DNA of 64,000 nucleotides from Welwitschia mirabilis (Eukaryota > Gnetophyta > Gnetopsida > Welwitschiales). A program made the position numbers and the translations under genes. Shown here piece by piece: positions 1 through 11,740 of the stretch. The notes beneath the pieces are model-generated. The model was given only the letters and a program-made list of their open reading frames with translations. It ran no database searches and was not told the DNA's origin. Where the stretch lies: contig JBOZIK010000001.1 of assembly GCA_051453625.1 (NCBI GenBank), positions 182,129,369 through 182,193,368 on the forward strand, written 5' to 3'. How positions within the stretch are numbered: the first letter of the stretch is position 1; every line of letters begins with the position of its first letter.

Positions 1-887
1 TAGAATAATTAATGAAATATGAAATGGAATGAAAAAGCAATGCAAATCTAATACTAAATAAGGTTAACCTTAATAATTTTTTTTATTATGATCTAGATAA
101 ATCACAGAGTTGGCACAATAAAATATGATCAATGTAAACCATAAGGGACATACAAAATAAAAATGAAATAACAATTGTATTAATTTGAAACAGTATTTAC
201 ATTAACTTAATAACTTTACATCCACTTATAGATAGAATAACAGCACCTCAATGGAAGAGACTCAACCTAACACCAAGGAAACTCTTTTCTGTTGCTTTGG
301 ATGAACCTCTTATTCTTCAATTTTTCATCAAAAGAATATCAGGTATAAAATATGGAAACAATATTAAAAGAGGAAAATGGTATTTATAGTTTTACATTGA
401 TGTTCTAGAAACTAAGCCCTAAACATTGGAAAAGAAACCTTAACATCCCACATAGGTTACTTGATCACATTAGAAAGATAATTCTTTCCAACTATATAAA
501 AATAGTTGTCATCCCAACTATCATTGGGATAACATAGGGGACATCATCCTACATCAAATATCTTCATGCTCTACTATCAGCCTTACAGCTTCTGTCCATG
601 TTAGTAGTATCATCATCCTATATGTCATGAGGATAATATAAGGAATGACAACTTTCCTTAACTCCAATCTTAAAGATAAATCAGTATTTTTCATCATAAA
701 GTCTTCTTCCAATATAGGAAATGTCAAAATAAGTCTGAGAAACTACTAAATATGCTAAGAATCACATGTTTTACTAATTCTCCTATAAGATATTCATAGT
801 TATTAGAATTGCATCCAAACCTATGCAAATGTTTCACAAAAGCACTCAAAATACACCATCAAATTCCTACAAATTGGCATCGCAACA
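1..887 (-). mobile_element. Gypsy LTR, 5' part intact, 3' end off window
   Basis: Read on the reverse strand this begins TGTTGCGATGCCAATTTG (start at 887) and follows the forward LTR at 63333-64000 almost to that copy's truncated end. Shared blocks include the start, the paired palindromic motifs (about 508-533 and 608-652) and the stretch around 250-330. The far end (about 1-130) matches the U5 part of the LTR at 55268-56417, including an ATAGATCATGA-like stretch followed by a TTAAGGTT block. It is therefore a gypsy LTR of the same broad family as G, in reverse orientation. The other end lies outside the window, so I cannot tell a solo LTR from part of an element. It directly abuts integrase sequence of opposite orientation. 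Confidence 0.8.
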
Positions 888-907
888 TAAGCCTAATAAT
901 GTTTAAA

Positions 908-1640
908 TTGTAATGAAGTTTTTTAAATAAAACATTCTAATGAAATGTGGTTATCCTAAGGTCTTGTTTAGTGATGATCGTAATTATTTTCTAATAGGAT
1001 CTTAAATAATGTTCTCACCAACTATGGTATTAGTCATGAAGTTATAATCCCCTATCATCCTCAAACTAGAGGACACATTAAGGATACTAATAAATAAATA
1101 AAAAATGTACTATAAAAAGTAGTGATCTTCACTAGAAAAGATGGGTCTTATAATCTAAATGACATTTTGTATGCTTATAGGACATCTTATAAAACACCAT
1201 TAAGAATGCTTCCATTTATATGGTCTATACAAAGGCTTGTCATTTATTTTTTGAACTTAAACATGAAGAATATTAGAAATAAAGATTATGAACATGGATT
1301 TTAAAGTAGCTAGAAAACAAATAGCTATTCAACTTAATGAGCTAAAAAAAATTATAGATCATGCTTATGAAAATGTAAATATTAATAAGAAAAGGATGAA
1401 GAAACTCTATGATCAAAACATATATATAAAAGTATCTCAATAAAAATAACTACCTTTACTTTATTATTGAAGATTACATTTGTTTTTAGGTAAACTAGTC
1501 TCTAAGTCAAAAGATTTATGCATAATAAAAATGATGCTATCAAATGATATATTTATCATTAAAAATCTTAAAAATCACTAAGAATTCATATTCAATGATT
1601 ATTAACTTAAATACTTTCATCCACCCCTCCCATCAACCTA
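908..1640 (+). pseudogene. Ty3/gypsy integrase, C-terminal half, Athila-like, broken
   Basis: Conceptual translation in shifting frames gives, in order, GYPKVLFSDD, NYGISHEVIIPYHPQTRG, KDGSYNLNDILYAYRTSYKT, a KACHLFFEL-like segment, then from 1294 MDFKVARKQIAIQLNELKK and LYDQN, and finally LHLFLGKLVSKS with IIKNLKNH. This is the end of a gypsy integrase: the second catalytic Asp region, the HPQT block, the AYRTAYKTP block and the GKL-type C-terminal domain typical of Athila/Tat elements. The third catalytic residue, normally Glu in a GQVE-type motif, is Lys here (GHIKDTN). Several in-frame stops and at least three frameshifts show it is dead. Reverse transcriptase and upstream domains are absent. 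The reverse LTR at 1-887 cuts it on the left. Confidence 0.85.
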
Positions 1641-2783
1641 TAAATTCATGAAACATACTAATCTTTGATAATGGCCTTTAATAAATAGACCACTAATAAG
1701 TAATCTTGCTATCATTTCAAGTACTAGTTATGACTAGGTGCATTTATGATTTTAAGAAGAATATACTCTTATCTTAAGTATGATTATTAAAGTCATGTTT
1801 ATTTAAGGTATTTAATTTTGGAAAATATGGTTGAAAAATGGAATCTACATTTATATTACTTTTATTTTTAAGAATTTTTTTGAGGATAAGATATTTCTTA
1901 ATTAGGTTAATGATCAAATAACTCCTTTTATATGCATAAAAAATGATGAATATGAGAAGTAGGATTAGAAGAAAATAAAATATCTCTTCTTCAAAGTTAC
2001 CTTTTATTTTGATCAATTAATTGAATTTATTTAATTACATCATGGTATAGACACTTATTAATAATGCATTTCTAATGATCTATTTATGACATAATCAACT
2101 ACATTAGGGATATAAATATTTATTGGCATTGTAGCATTAATTTGTTCAAGAAATAATATGCTTAGTTCTATACTAAATGCTTAGTATGATCTAAGTTCTT
2201 AAAAAAAAGGATATGTATGATGGTAGAAAAGGTCAATTATGGAAAGAAAAAGTGGGAATTGGAGACCTTCTAAGTTTTATTTCATTTAGCTTCTATATTT
2301 AAAATACCCTATTAACTCTTAAAGTTTCATAAGTTACTCTAATATTGAGATCCATTAGAAATCATAATAAAATAACACCATCATTTAAGGTAATTTTTCT
2401 TTTTTACTTATAGGTTACATGGTTGAGTCTCATTTGTATTATCATCCTCTATCCATTTCATTTTACAAATTTTTTATGAGAAATAACATCATAACTATTT
2501 ATATTATAGATGTATCTTTTACTTCATGTTTATCTAGGTATTGACAAAAATCTGAATTATTAGTAAAATGAGATTGGATTAAGAGATGCAATTGTAATCT
2601 TTTTAGAAAACCTTTTCTTTGCATTATAGTGTAGTTGAATTTCTTTACATATTTATATTTTTTAATTAAATGACATTTCTTAAAGAAGATATTTTAAAGA
2701 TGTAATAACAAGTTATAAATAGTTATATTAAATTTTTCTATCTTCTAAAATTTAAGGACAGAGTTCAATTTTGGTAGGGGTTA
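1641..2783 (+). mobile_element. 3' non-coding region of family A gypsy element, with polypurine tract
   Basis: This stretch has no convincing reading frame. From about 1660 it is a diverged copy of 22940-24475. Both share the blocks CTAATAAGTAATCTT, AAAAAATGATGAATAT and TTAGGGATAT, and the same order. It lies between the integrase end and the LTR, where Athila-type elements carry a long untranslated or env-like region. The last bases before the LTR, GGTAGGGGTTA (2773-2783), sit where the polypurine tract primes plus-strand synthesis; a matching tract, read in reverse, is at 26024-26035. Confidence 0.65.
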
Positions 2784-4703
2784 TGACATCCATTTTTTAA
2801 AGAATTTCACTAATTTTAATGCCTTATCTTTAAAAAATTAGTCAAATTTTCTTCGTTTAAAAGTTATATTTTTCTCATACTTAAATGCTTCTCATTATAA
2901 TTTTTTCATGTTAAACTATTTCTTTCTCATGTTTTTTTGCTAAGAGTCCAGTAAAAATCAAGTTAGTAGATGTGATAACATACAAAAATTAACATTTAAA
3001 CCAAGTTTATTTCTTTAATTTACTTAAAATAAGATATTAAAATATTTTTTTATTATAAAATTATGTCTTTGATCTTTTGTAATATAATTTCTAAACTTAT
3101 GCACTTTTCAATGATAATTTTAGGCAAAATGCTATATTCTAGATNNNNNNNNNNNNNNNNNNNNNNNNNNNNNNNNNNNNNNNNNNNNNNNNNNNNNNNN
3201 NNNNNNNNNNNNNNNNNNNNNNNNNNNNNNNNNNNNNNNNNNNNNNNNNNNNNNNNNNNNNNNNNNNNNNNNNNNNNNNNNNNNNNNNNNNNNNNNNNNN
3301 NNNNNNNNNNNNNNNNNNNNNNNNNNNNNNNNNNNNNNNNNNNNNNNNNNNNNNNNNNNNNNNNNNNNNNNNNNNNNNNNNNNNNNNNNNNNNNNNNNNN
3401 NNNNNNNNNNNNNNNNNNNNNNNNNNNNNNNNNNNNNNNNNNNNNNNNNNNNNNNNNNNNNNNNNNNNNNNNNNNNNNNNNNNNNNNNNNNNNNNNNNNN
3501 NNNNNNNNNNNNNNNNNNNNNNNNNNNNNNNNNNNNNNNNNNNNNNNNNNNNNNNNNNNNNNNNNNNNNNNNNNNNNNNNNNNNNNNNNNNNNNNNNNNN
3601 NNNNNNNNNNNNNNNNNNNNNNNNNNNNNNNNNNNNNNNNNNNNNNNNNNNNNNNNNNNNNNNNNNNNNNNNNNNNNNNNNNNNNNNNNNNNTATATTCT
3701 AGATGATGTATTAAAATTTGAAGATCATCTAGCTAAAAAAGCCAATGCCATAATCTAGATCATTAGTGTTGTTAGTTCTTTTAAGCAAAACACTTCAAGA
3801 GATACATTTTAGAATCATCTAAGAAAAGTGATCAATTCCCACTTATGAAATTAAGTAGATAAGACATTAAGCTTTAACAAATTAGGTAGCTATAACAGTG
3901 TTAAATTTATAATTAAAAATTTTGAAGCATAACACTCTAATTGAGAAATTTTAATTTTATTTTTTCCTATAAAAAGGGATAAGTTCCCTCATTTATAAGA
4001 ATAATTAATTAAATATTTAGCGATAAAAATAGTTAAAAACCTTAAGGTATCAACTATTAACATGGATTTTGGAGCTTCGCCTTTGGGAGTAGGCTTTCTT
4101 TAAGGCTATTTTTGAGGAGTATGTATTAGTTTCACAAACTTTTATTAATGTAATGAAATTCCTATGTTTCTTATGAATTAATAGTCATTCATTATTGATT
4201 TTAAGTTGTAATTAATTTTGTACTTTCAATGCTTAATTAAAACTATATTATTGAGTTCTTTCATTAGTGAATGAGTTCCCTAAGTTTAATTTTGATTGTA
4301 GTTACTTTATTTGATGGGTCTTAAGCATGTTAGTTCTTATTTTCGATGCTCATAAATGGTTATAAAGGATCAAAATAACTAAGAAATTTATCAACAATCA
4401 TGTGGTAAATGAAATTATATCTTTATGATCTAAGCCATTACTACTTAAGTTTTTAAGATTTGTTTTAGAGATTTACAGGATATTGTTAGAGTGAAGATTT
4501 ATTATTAGATAAATCAAGCTAGACCTTTAGAGTTAGTTCATTTTTCTACTTTTCCATTGAATTTCAAACTTATTAAAACTTTAATATTTGATTACCTCTA
4601 TTAAGTCTTCTACCTTGATTTATCGATATAAAAATAATAATATCAAGACTCTACTATAATGAAAATCCTTGTTTATAAATTATAAAAGCTAGACATGAAC
4701 ACA
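2784..4703 (+). mobile_element. Family A gypsy 3' LTR, split by an assembly gap
   Basis: It starts TGACATCCATTTTT directly after the polypurine tract and parallels the LTR at 24476-25846 along its whole length. It also parallels 19263-20472 from about base 190 onward. The shared end block is CTCTACTATAATGAA followed by TTTATAAATTATAAAAGCTAGACA near 4650-4695. The exact 3' end is uncertain by about 10 bases. The 548 N at 3145-3692 lie inside. Without the N this copy is about 1,372 bases, the same as the copy at 24476 (1,371), so little or nothing is really missing. Confidence 0.75.
3145..3692. other. Assembly gap of 548 N, probably spurious
   Basis: The bases just left of the gap and just right of it are the same 12-mer, TATATTCTAGAT. 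Related LTRs at 19263 and 24476 show no extra sequence at this place. The gap is best explained by two contig ends that overlap and were not merged. Confidence 0.75.
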
Positions 4704-6964
4704 TGTTAATACTAAAGAATAAATATTATTTTAACTAGAATAATATTCAAAGATATTTTAATTATTAAAATCACCTTTCTTAAGTTTCTATGAATACTCT
4801 AATTATATGTAGTATATCCATGAGTAATAGCATTCCAAATGAGATAATATCTAATGTCTGTATGGTCTGTACACTTATGATATATGGGATTATGTTTTAT
4901 TTTTATTGTAGTAGTATTGTTCATAAGCATTTTAATTGTTAAATTGATAGAAATTTGTAAATAAGGTATGTGTTTAGATTTCATCATGGGTCTTGATAGG
5001 AATTACCATGTACTTTTTCTTAGCTATAGATAATGCTACACTTACCTATCTAACTAGTCTCCATGCAAACAACTTACTTTTAAGGAAATATCCTATGTTA
5101 GTTATACCTTCTTAAGTATTAATGCCACCTCCCCAATCCATGTCACATCACATAGAATCTATAAAAGAGTACATAAGAAGATATTTGCCTTACATATCTG
5201 AAGATATAAATCATAACATTAAGGTGTGATGATAATGGAGCTAATATAGACTAATATATGAAGTACACAATAAAGATAAGAGTTTGTCTAGTAGGGATTA
5301 GGTCTAATAATGGACCTATTACTAACCTATAGTAATAGGTATTTGATAAATGTATTTTCTTATCTATTAAACACTTTAGGTTATTATTTAATAATGATGA
5401 AATCAACCTATAATTTTCTATGTTGAAGGTTTTAAAAAGATTCAAGGAATATTTTATCTGAGTAAGAAATATACCATCCTATTACCTCTTAAATTATATG
5501 CCTAGAGAGTACCTAAAATCTCCAAGATCTAGCATCTTGATCTAACTTATCATTCTATCTTTAAACTAGTATATCAAGCTATATAAAGAGAATGGAAACA
5601 AAAGTCATCAACACACAAGAACATATAAAGCACATGTCTATGTTCTTAAATAACATAGATCATAGATTCCTTAAAAATATCATAAAACCCATGTATAAAA
5701 AGAAATCATTAATCTTACAAAACCAAGTACGTACTACTTGGTTGAGACCATATAGAGAAATCTTCAACTTGTACATTGTATCTAGAAATTTAAAATTAAT
5801 AAATTATTTTAACTAATAAACATATAAATCCTCTTCAAGATGTCCATTTAATAAGGTAAATGATACAACTATCTAATGAGTCCACTTTATCTAAGCTAAA
5901 TAAGCAACAAAAGTTGTATAGTATCAAGTATTATAATAAGAGTAAATAATTCCTTATAATTAAAGACATATCATTAAATTTATTAATAATAAGTTACATT
6001 ATTCTTAATTAGGATTTTTTAATCATATTTAATCTTGTATACTTAGCAAGTGGAAAAATCCTTCTTTCCTACTTAAAGAGGTATCATTCCCCATGTATCA
6101 TTTTTTATAATATTAATAGTTTTCTTCTCCATTACATTACATTACTTAGAAGTCCTTTCCCAAAGGTAATTAGATAATCATTCATGATTGAGATGAGGAA
6201 ATGATGATGGTTTATGTAATCCATCTATTAAACTATGTACCTATTATATGAAAGGTTAGCTTGTATGACTACAAATGTGTTTTTAATTCCTAACTCAAAC
6301 TCATTTACAAATTATCTTGGGTTTTCTCTACTTTTACATCATCAGGTATTTTACTAATATCAATCTATTTACCATGCACATATTACTTTTAGTGGTCATG
6401 TATAACCTACTCTATTAGAATTATTTTGTCTTAGTATCAAATCAATAAATTTACGCTAGATTACACATGCTTCTTTAATTTCCATTATAACTAAGTAATA
6501 AAGATAAGTATCACCAAAGAAAAATCTTAACAATAAGGACATGTGAAAGTAAATTCACATTTTTGACCTTAGGAAACCAAATTTAATTAAATTATATATC
6601 AAAAAATGATTATCTCATATAAAAATATATGATTACTTAATTATCTTATGATAAATCAAAATGTAAATCGCATTTTTCTTAATAGTCTATTATCAAGCAA
6701 ATAATAAACAAAGAAGAAATAGAAATGAAAAATATTTAAAGTTTTTACAATAAATTTAATAATTAAATAAATTGGAATTTTTTAAATCTTATAAGATTAT
6801 TTTTAGAATTAAAAATGATAAAAAATTAAAGGAAAAATATAGTAAAATTTTTCATGAAAAACCATGAAAATTCAATTTAACTTTTTAATTTTTGTAATGT
6901 TATTAGTATTCTTAAAGTTATATCTTATGTCCTTTCATAAAGACAATTAAAAATACTATAATTC
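4704..6964. other. Unassigned AT-rich spacer
   Basis: I see no protein family here. Open frames are short (at most about 74 codons, such as 5592-5816) with no recognisable motif and no neighbouring exon signals that I trust. A short inverted repeat with 9-base arms (AACCAAGTA at 5721-5729, TACTTGGTT at 5735-5743) is present. The sequence is likely decayed transposon between the family A LTR and the copia LTR fragment. Confidence 0.5.
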
Positions 6965-7149
6965 TAATGATGAAGGAGATGTTAGTACTGGTTTGTGCAC
7001 ACTATGATCCTGTGCCTCAGCATACATGAAAACGCTAATGGTGTGCTTAGATTTATAAGTAAGATCCTTAATGAAATCATGGATGAGGAGTTAAAATTTT
7101 ACTTTTGGAAAATCTTGTGATATCTTTTGGACTCACTTATGTCTTAGTA
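6965..7149 (+). mobile_element. Copia 5' LTR, 3' fragment
   Basis: This stretch parallels the end of the LTR at 16636-17164. Both contain a CATACATGAAAA/GATACGTAAAAA block, a TTTATAAG block, ATGAGGAG, and then TTTTGGAAAATCTTGTG before the same terminal segment (TTATGTCTTAGTA here, TTATTTCTTGGTA there). The upstream two thirds of the LTR are not recognisable. It is followed at once by a primer-binding site, so this is the 5' LTR of the forward copia element ending at 17164. Confidence 0.75.
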
Positions 7150-7164
7150 ATTAATATCAAATCC
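7150..7164 (+). other. Primer-binding site, tRNA-iMet type, decayed
   Basis: The bases ATTAATATCAAATCC directly follow the LTR end. The usual copia site pairs with initiator tRNA-Met (ATTGGTATCAGAGCC). The differences are three G-to-A changes and one G-to-T. Its position and the LTR pair support a 5' end here. Confidence 0.75.
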
Positions 7165-7687
7165 TTATCTTTACTCCTCAGCTTACTTTTAATGGCTTCA
7201 TTGAGATCTTAAAAACTTCTTACCATCCTTTTTTATTTTTGTTAATGAACCTTATTGCCTAGAATTTTAGTTTTTTTCTTATTTATGACTTTTTTCTTAA
7301 ATTAATAGCTATTTTTTGTGGTGTCCATTTTGATATAACAACTTTCTTATTTAATGGGAATTTACCCACCCTATTACTTATGTGTCTCACTATTGTCATT
7401 GTCTACACACTTCTTTATGCTCTGGCATAACTCCTAAGCATTATAACCTTCATCATGCTTTTTTTAACTTGTGACCTTTTACTCCTCTATCTAGCTCACA
7501 CCTACAAGCTCCACCTCTATGCATAGCTTGCTACATCACTCTAGCATCCTATTCTTCTATATGTCTTCTCATTACTAATGGATATATTTTTTATGGTGTT
7601 GAATTAGCTGCATGTGCATATGCTATAGAGCTTTCTATCAATGTGTTCCACCCTATGCTAGCTTTAAATTACTTATTCAGTAGGCTA
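7165..7687. other. Pyrimidine-rich non-coding stretch, left of the solo LTR
   Basis: The strand shown is rich in short C/T words, such as CTCCACCTC and CTCACACC. It resembles 9026-9830 on the other side of the solo LTR, so the two were one segment before that LTR inserted. No reading frame or family is recognised. It lies between a copia primer-binding site and the gag remains 5.5 kb downstream, which suggests it is itself part of a nested insertion. Confidence 0.5.
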
Positions 7688-7692
7688 ATAAC
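7688..7692 (+). repeat. Target-site duplication, left copy
   Basis: ATAAC precedes the solo LTR; the same five bases follow it at 9021-9025. Confidence 0.85.
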
Positions 7693-7829
7693 TATTAGAT
7701 TATATTTACAAATTGATGTCAAACTAATAATTTCTTATATAGCAAAATGTTGTATATTTTGTGTAAAAGAGTTTTGTAGGTTAAAAGTTAGAACCAAGAT
7801 ATGCACTAGAAACCTGAGTAGTTGATTCA

Positions 7830-8230
7830 CCCTTCAGAGAAGTCAACCGAATCCTAAAGGGGTCAACCACATTTGAAGCTATTAAAGGAAAATGAACTAA
7901 ACCCAAAGGGATTAACTAGATTCTGATGGAGTTAATTGAACTTGTAACCTGAAGAATCAGTATCCTTGAACCAAATGATAAGGGGTCGACTAGATTTTTA
8001 TGTGGTCAACCAGATTTGAGGACTTCATAGACAGTAGTTCTAGACTAAGAGACAAGGGATGGACTGGACTCAGGATGGGGTTAACTAAACTGTAGTTGAC
8101 CAGATCTAAATGAGGTTGACTAGAATTGGAAATGTAAAAACCTAAGGTGATCAAATTTCTCTCTCGGGTGACCTGAGTAATTCATGGCACCACGTGGAGT
8201 TGGCCGGATTTTTATGGGGTCGATCAGATG
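7830..8230 (+). repeat. GGTCGAC-type minisatellite inside the solo LTR
   Basis: Imperfect units built on GGGGTCGACTAGATTT and GGTCAACCAGATTT recur about a dozen times, many decayed to GGTTGACTAG or AGTCAACCGA. The same words occur in reverse complement at 33920-34480 inside the related LTR, so this array is part of the LTR family. Confidence 0.7.
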
Positions 8231-8954
8231 GCACAAAAAACAATTTATCTAAATGTTATGTATCTATTATTTGGTCATTAGATAGCTATTCTCTAGCTAT
8301 TTATAGCCTTTGGAGGAGCAATTCAAATGTATTAAATCCTAATAGCCTTCCATTATAAATAGCTAGGTAATAGAAGACCAATAGACCTTTTGGCACTACT
8401 CTTATTTGACTAAATTATTTTGGATCTAATCAATCAAGCTATGATTTCTCATTGGTGTATCTTAACTGCTCCACATCTGAATTCAGAAGATTCATCATTA
8501 ACACAAGCACATCATTTAGAGTCAAATCTAAAAGGTTCATTATTGTGATCTATCAGAGAAGAGCTTCATTCATTGTATTACTTCATAACATGTAATATTT
8601 GTGCAACTAAGGAATCACTACATCACTTCCATTATTTCTAGATGTTAAGACTTAGCCTTAAAAAGTCCATGCTATAGGTTGAGACTTAGCCTTGAAAATT
8701 CTATTATAAAGGTTAAGACTTAGCCTATAAAAGTCCATTTGTAAAGGTTACAGGTGAACCTGGAATACCTGTGGAGTAACAGAGATCTAAGATCTAGCTT
8801 AGGGGAGTTGTCAAACCACTATAAATCTGACATGCATCAAAATTGGTAGTTTGTGCATTTTATTTTTGATTATTTACTTTTAGAAGTCCATTATTTTATG
8901 TACATTCTTTAATTGATTATTTTCATATGCAAGTAGTATTTTAGATAGATTTAT

Positions 8955-9002
8955 TATTAGTTTCATGCTTAAGTTTTTAAAAACTTAAGCATGAAACTAA
9001 TA
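8955..9002. repeat. Perfect 48-bp palindrome near the LTR end
   Basis: The arms 8955-8978 and 8979-9002 are exact reverse complements with no spacer; the centre is AAGTTTTTAAAAACTT. It lies just before the LTR end. The related LTR at 33137 has only the central TTTTTTAAAA part at the matching place. The transcript would form a long hairpin. Confidence 0.9.
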
Positions 9003-9020
9003 GCATTCTTGATCCTATCA

Positions 9021-9025
9021 ATAAC
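9021..9025 (+). repeat. Target-site duplication, right copy
   Basis: ATAAC follows the LTR end GATCCTATCA and matches 7688-7692 exactly. Confidence 0.85.
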
Positions 9026-10340
9026 CCCATTATTATAATTTTCTTACTGGTAGTTTACTCCATTGTATTAATATTCTTTAATGCTCTATGATTAGAAAAC
9101 TTATAATCTAATAGCATTGCTAGCTTATATTAGCATTTTTCCTTATTAATCACTCTACTCTACTTACCTTGTGCACTGTGTTAGTCCCTTGCATCTAGCC
9201 TTGCATTCCCTTTACTTATCTCTCTACCCCTTTCTTCAATCTAGTCTTAATCTAGTGGTGCTATGTCATCCTTTACTAACTATCTCTACTGCTATACCCT
9301 GTGATCCTTTGTAACTTTTATGCACCTTTGCTTGCCTACATATTCTTGACTTGCACTCTTCTCTTGCTATATCCATTATTCTCATAACCTTCTACACCAT
9401 GTTATTGAGCCCTCATAGATCATTACACTTCTTCTTAATCACTCTTGTTGTGCACACTAGCTACCAATCTACATTTCTACCACCTACTACCATTTGCTCT
9501 GCATGCGCTAGCCAAGCTTACCTATAACAAATTGTCACATGCTCCATGCCTATAACACCATCTTTGTATGCTCTGCTAGTTTTGCTATTCTCTATTCCTA
9601 GTTAGCTCTATCCATATTGTCCTACATTGCATGCCACTCGTGCATGTTCTACTTCCATCTTATGCCTCTTATTGAGCTAATACACATGCCTACCATCATA
9701 TTTATCATTCCTATTAATCTATCCTCATCTTAGCTATAGATTTCCCTTCTTGCACCTAGTCCTATATATTGTCCCACTAAAATACTCTTCAAACTTTTAT
9801 TTACCATTTTTCTTTTCACTACAGGTGAAACATGCTGACACACTTATACCTTGTCTTGATACTTTCCAATATTTCTTTATCATGGTAATAGATTTAAAAT
9901 TTTTGTTATTATGTTACTTAAATAATACAAGTTCATCAGTGGATAGTGGTAAAAGAATTCTATTATTATGTAACTAGTTTTGGATTTGATTTCATGCAGT
10001 GTGAGGAAAATAATAGTTTTTGATAAATTTTTGTGTTGATGTGTGCATACATGTACTTATGATAGATATTTTCTTTATTCTTATGCACATGTAAAATTTC
10101 TATCTCCTAACTCCCTTTTGCATGCATGTATTTAGCTAAGCCATTGCTCAACCATTATTTTTGTTTTGTGGACATAGGAAGATATTTTTTTAATGTTTTT
10201 GAGACATTTTCCAAGTTCTTTCTAAGTATTTTAGGAATTTTTCAAATTTTTAAGCCTTAATCTCATATTTTTAACTATTTTTTCATGATTTTTAAAGGTT
10301 TTTGGGCATTTTAATAATCATTATAAGCTATTAACTTTAT
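9026..10340. other. Pyrimidine-rich non-coding stretch, right of the solo LTR
   Basis: It continues the segment at 7165-7687: C/T-rich to about 9830, then more T-rich with phrases such as TAGGAATTTTTCAAATTTTT that are common upstream of gypsy polypurine tracts. No coding frame is recognised. Confidence 0.45.
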
Positions 10341-10359
10341 TTTTTCTCTCGTCTTCTCT

Positions 10360-10500
10360 TACCAAGTCAAGTTTAAGATGTGGAGAAATATCCACTTAAC
10401 TTATGTTTTTTTTTTTAAATTTAGATTCATTTTTGTAATTTGGATATCTTAAGCTAAGTTTGGGATGTTGAGAAAGATCCACTTAGCTTAACTATACCAA
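10360..10500 (+). repeat. Two tandem palindromic units, gypsy 3' region type
   Basis: Two related units occur about 83 bases apart. The first runs from AAGTTTAAGATG to ATCCACTTAACTT (10369-10403). The second runs from AAGCTAAGTTTGGGATG to ATCCACTTAGCTT (about 10451-10483). Each can fold on itself through AAGT/ACTT arms. Words like TAAGTTTGGGAT before ATCCACTTAG are common in the 3' untranslated part of Athila/Tat elements. No LTR start follows that I can recognise. Confidence 0.5.
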
Positions 10501-11740
10501 ATCAGTCCTATCTTCATTAGTATTCTTCCTTTACTTTTTTCATGTCTAATTTTAATTCTTTTGATTAAGATATAAAGTTGAAAATTACCTTTATTTACTA
10601 AATACATTATATTTTTTACTAGCAATAAGTATTGATTGGTGGCAGGTATGAGGAGTATTACATAGATAGAGATTTATGTTAGGCTATACTACCCTATGAA
10701 CTTATTATGTAGTTTTTAAACTACCTTAATTGTGAATTTTAGGCTGCATGAAGAGTCACGTCTCTCTTAAGTAGAAATGTCCTAGGCATCCTGAGGTATA
10801 GATTCCTACACACACCTTAGTAATCAATGCTATATTACATGAATATAAGGCATAGTATTAGAGTCTACTTGAATTTCATCGTCAAGTTGAGAAGGACACA
10901 GATGTGTAATCAATTATAACATTTACTAAGTCTAAGAAATAAGTATATCATCAACATTGCATGATAATATCCTTTAAGAGCAGTGTATAACTAAGGTAAT
11001 TAAAATTGATTAATGACTTGTACATCCCACTAAGATAATTTACATTTTATCTTTTTATTCCCTCATGAGACAAGGGTATCATCCTTGGAGATGACATGAT
11101 TACTATCTAATTTTAAAATTAGACTTTAAAATTGATAAGTCTACATATAATAATTAAATTATGCCCCTTGTGTTAAACTTTACCTTAGTTCTATTAATTA
11201 CATCTTAATAAAATAACTTTGTTCTTGTGCATGTAGATTTTTTACTATATAGAAGGATTAATCTTAATTATCATACATTGAGGTTTAGATAAATCACTTA
11301 TATTTTTGGGTTTAATTTTCTTTCATTATGACTACACCTCTCTGTCACGATGTTTTTTCTATTTTCTTACTTTATTGCATTGTAACTTGAATAGATCACT
11401 TGAACTTATGAATGAGAGAAGAATATCTTTTCTTAGATTATAACATTAATTTTTTCTTTATTTCTCCCTTTTGATCTTTGACAATTTTTCTTTGAGTGTT
11501 ATATATATTACTTTTAGTAGTGAATGTAGGTAAGATCCCTTTAGAATTTGACTTTGCCTCATGACTTGTTAAACCTTTTCCATATCTTCTCTACATTCAT
11601 AATGGCTTCTATGTAAAAAGTAGATTTTAGATTTTATTAGATAGTTTTATGTTAATATTAACTATTAGAATAATAGATAACTTTAGGGTGAGTTTATACA
11701 ATGATCAAAGTTTGGAGGAATGAAATAAATACTTGATGTT
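10501..11740. other. Unassigned AT-rich spacer
   Basis: I see no recognisable protein segment, LTR terminus or structured repeat. Confidence 0.4.

Larger units (their letters stand above)
7693..9020 (+). mobile_element. Solo Ty1/copia LTR, with intact target-site duplication
   Basis: The start TATTAGATT...ATTGATGTCAAACTAAT is the forward form of the LTR found in reverse at 33137-34664, and the end GATCCTATCA is identical to that LTR's end. The expected TG start has become TA. The five bases before it (ATAAC, 7688-7692) are repeated exactly after it (9021-9025), as integrase makes on insertion. No internal region or second LTR is present, so it is a solo LTR left by LTR-LTR recombination. The region 7830-8230 carries repeated GGTCGAC-like words. 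Repeated AAGGTT and ACTTAGCCT phrases follow near 8640-8740. Confidence 0.93.

Noticed and set aside
3063-3758. Open frame of 231 codons
   Set aside because: Nearly all of it is the N run; the real flanks are LTR.
5721-5743. Short inverted repeat as a transposon end or regulatory site
   Set aside because: Nine-base arms in an AT-rich spacer with no second copy or neighbouring gene; likely chance.
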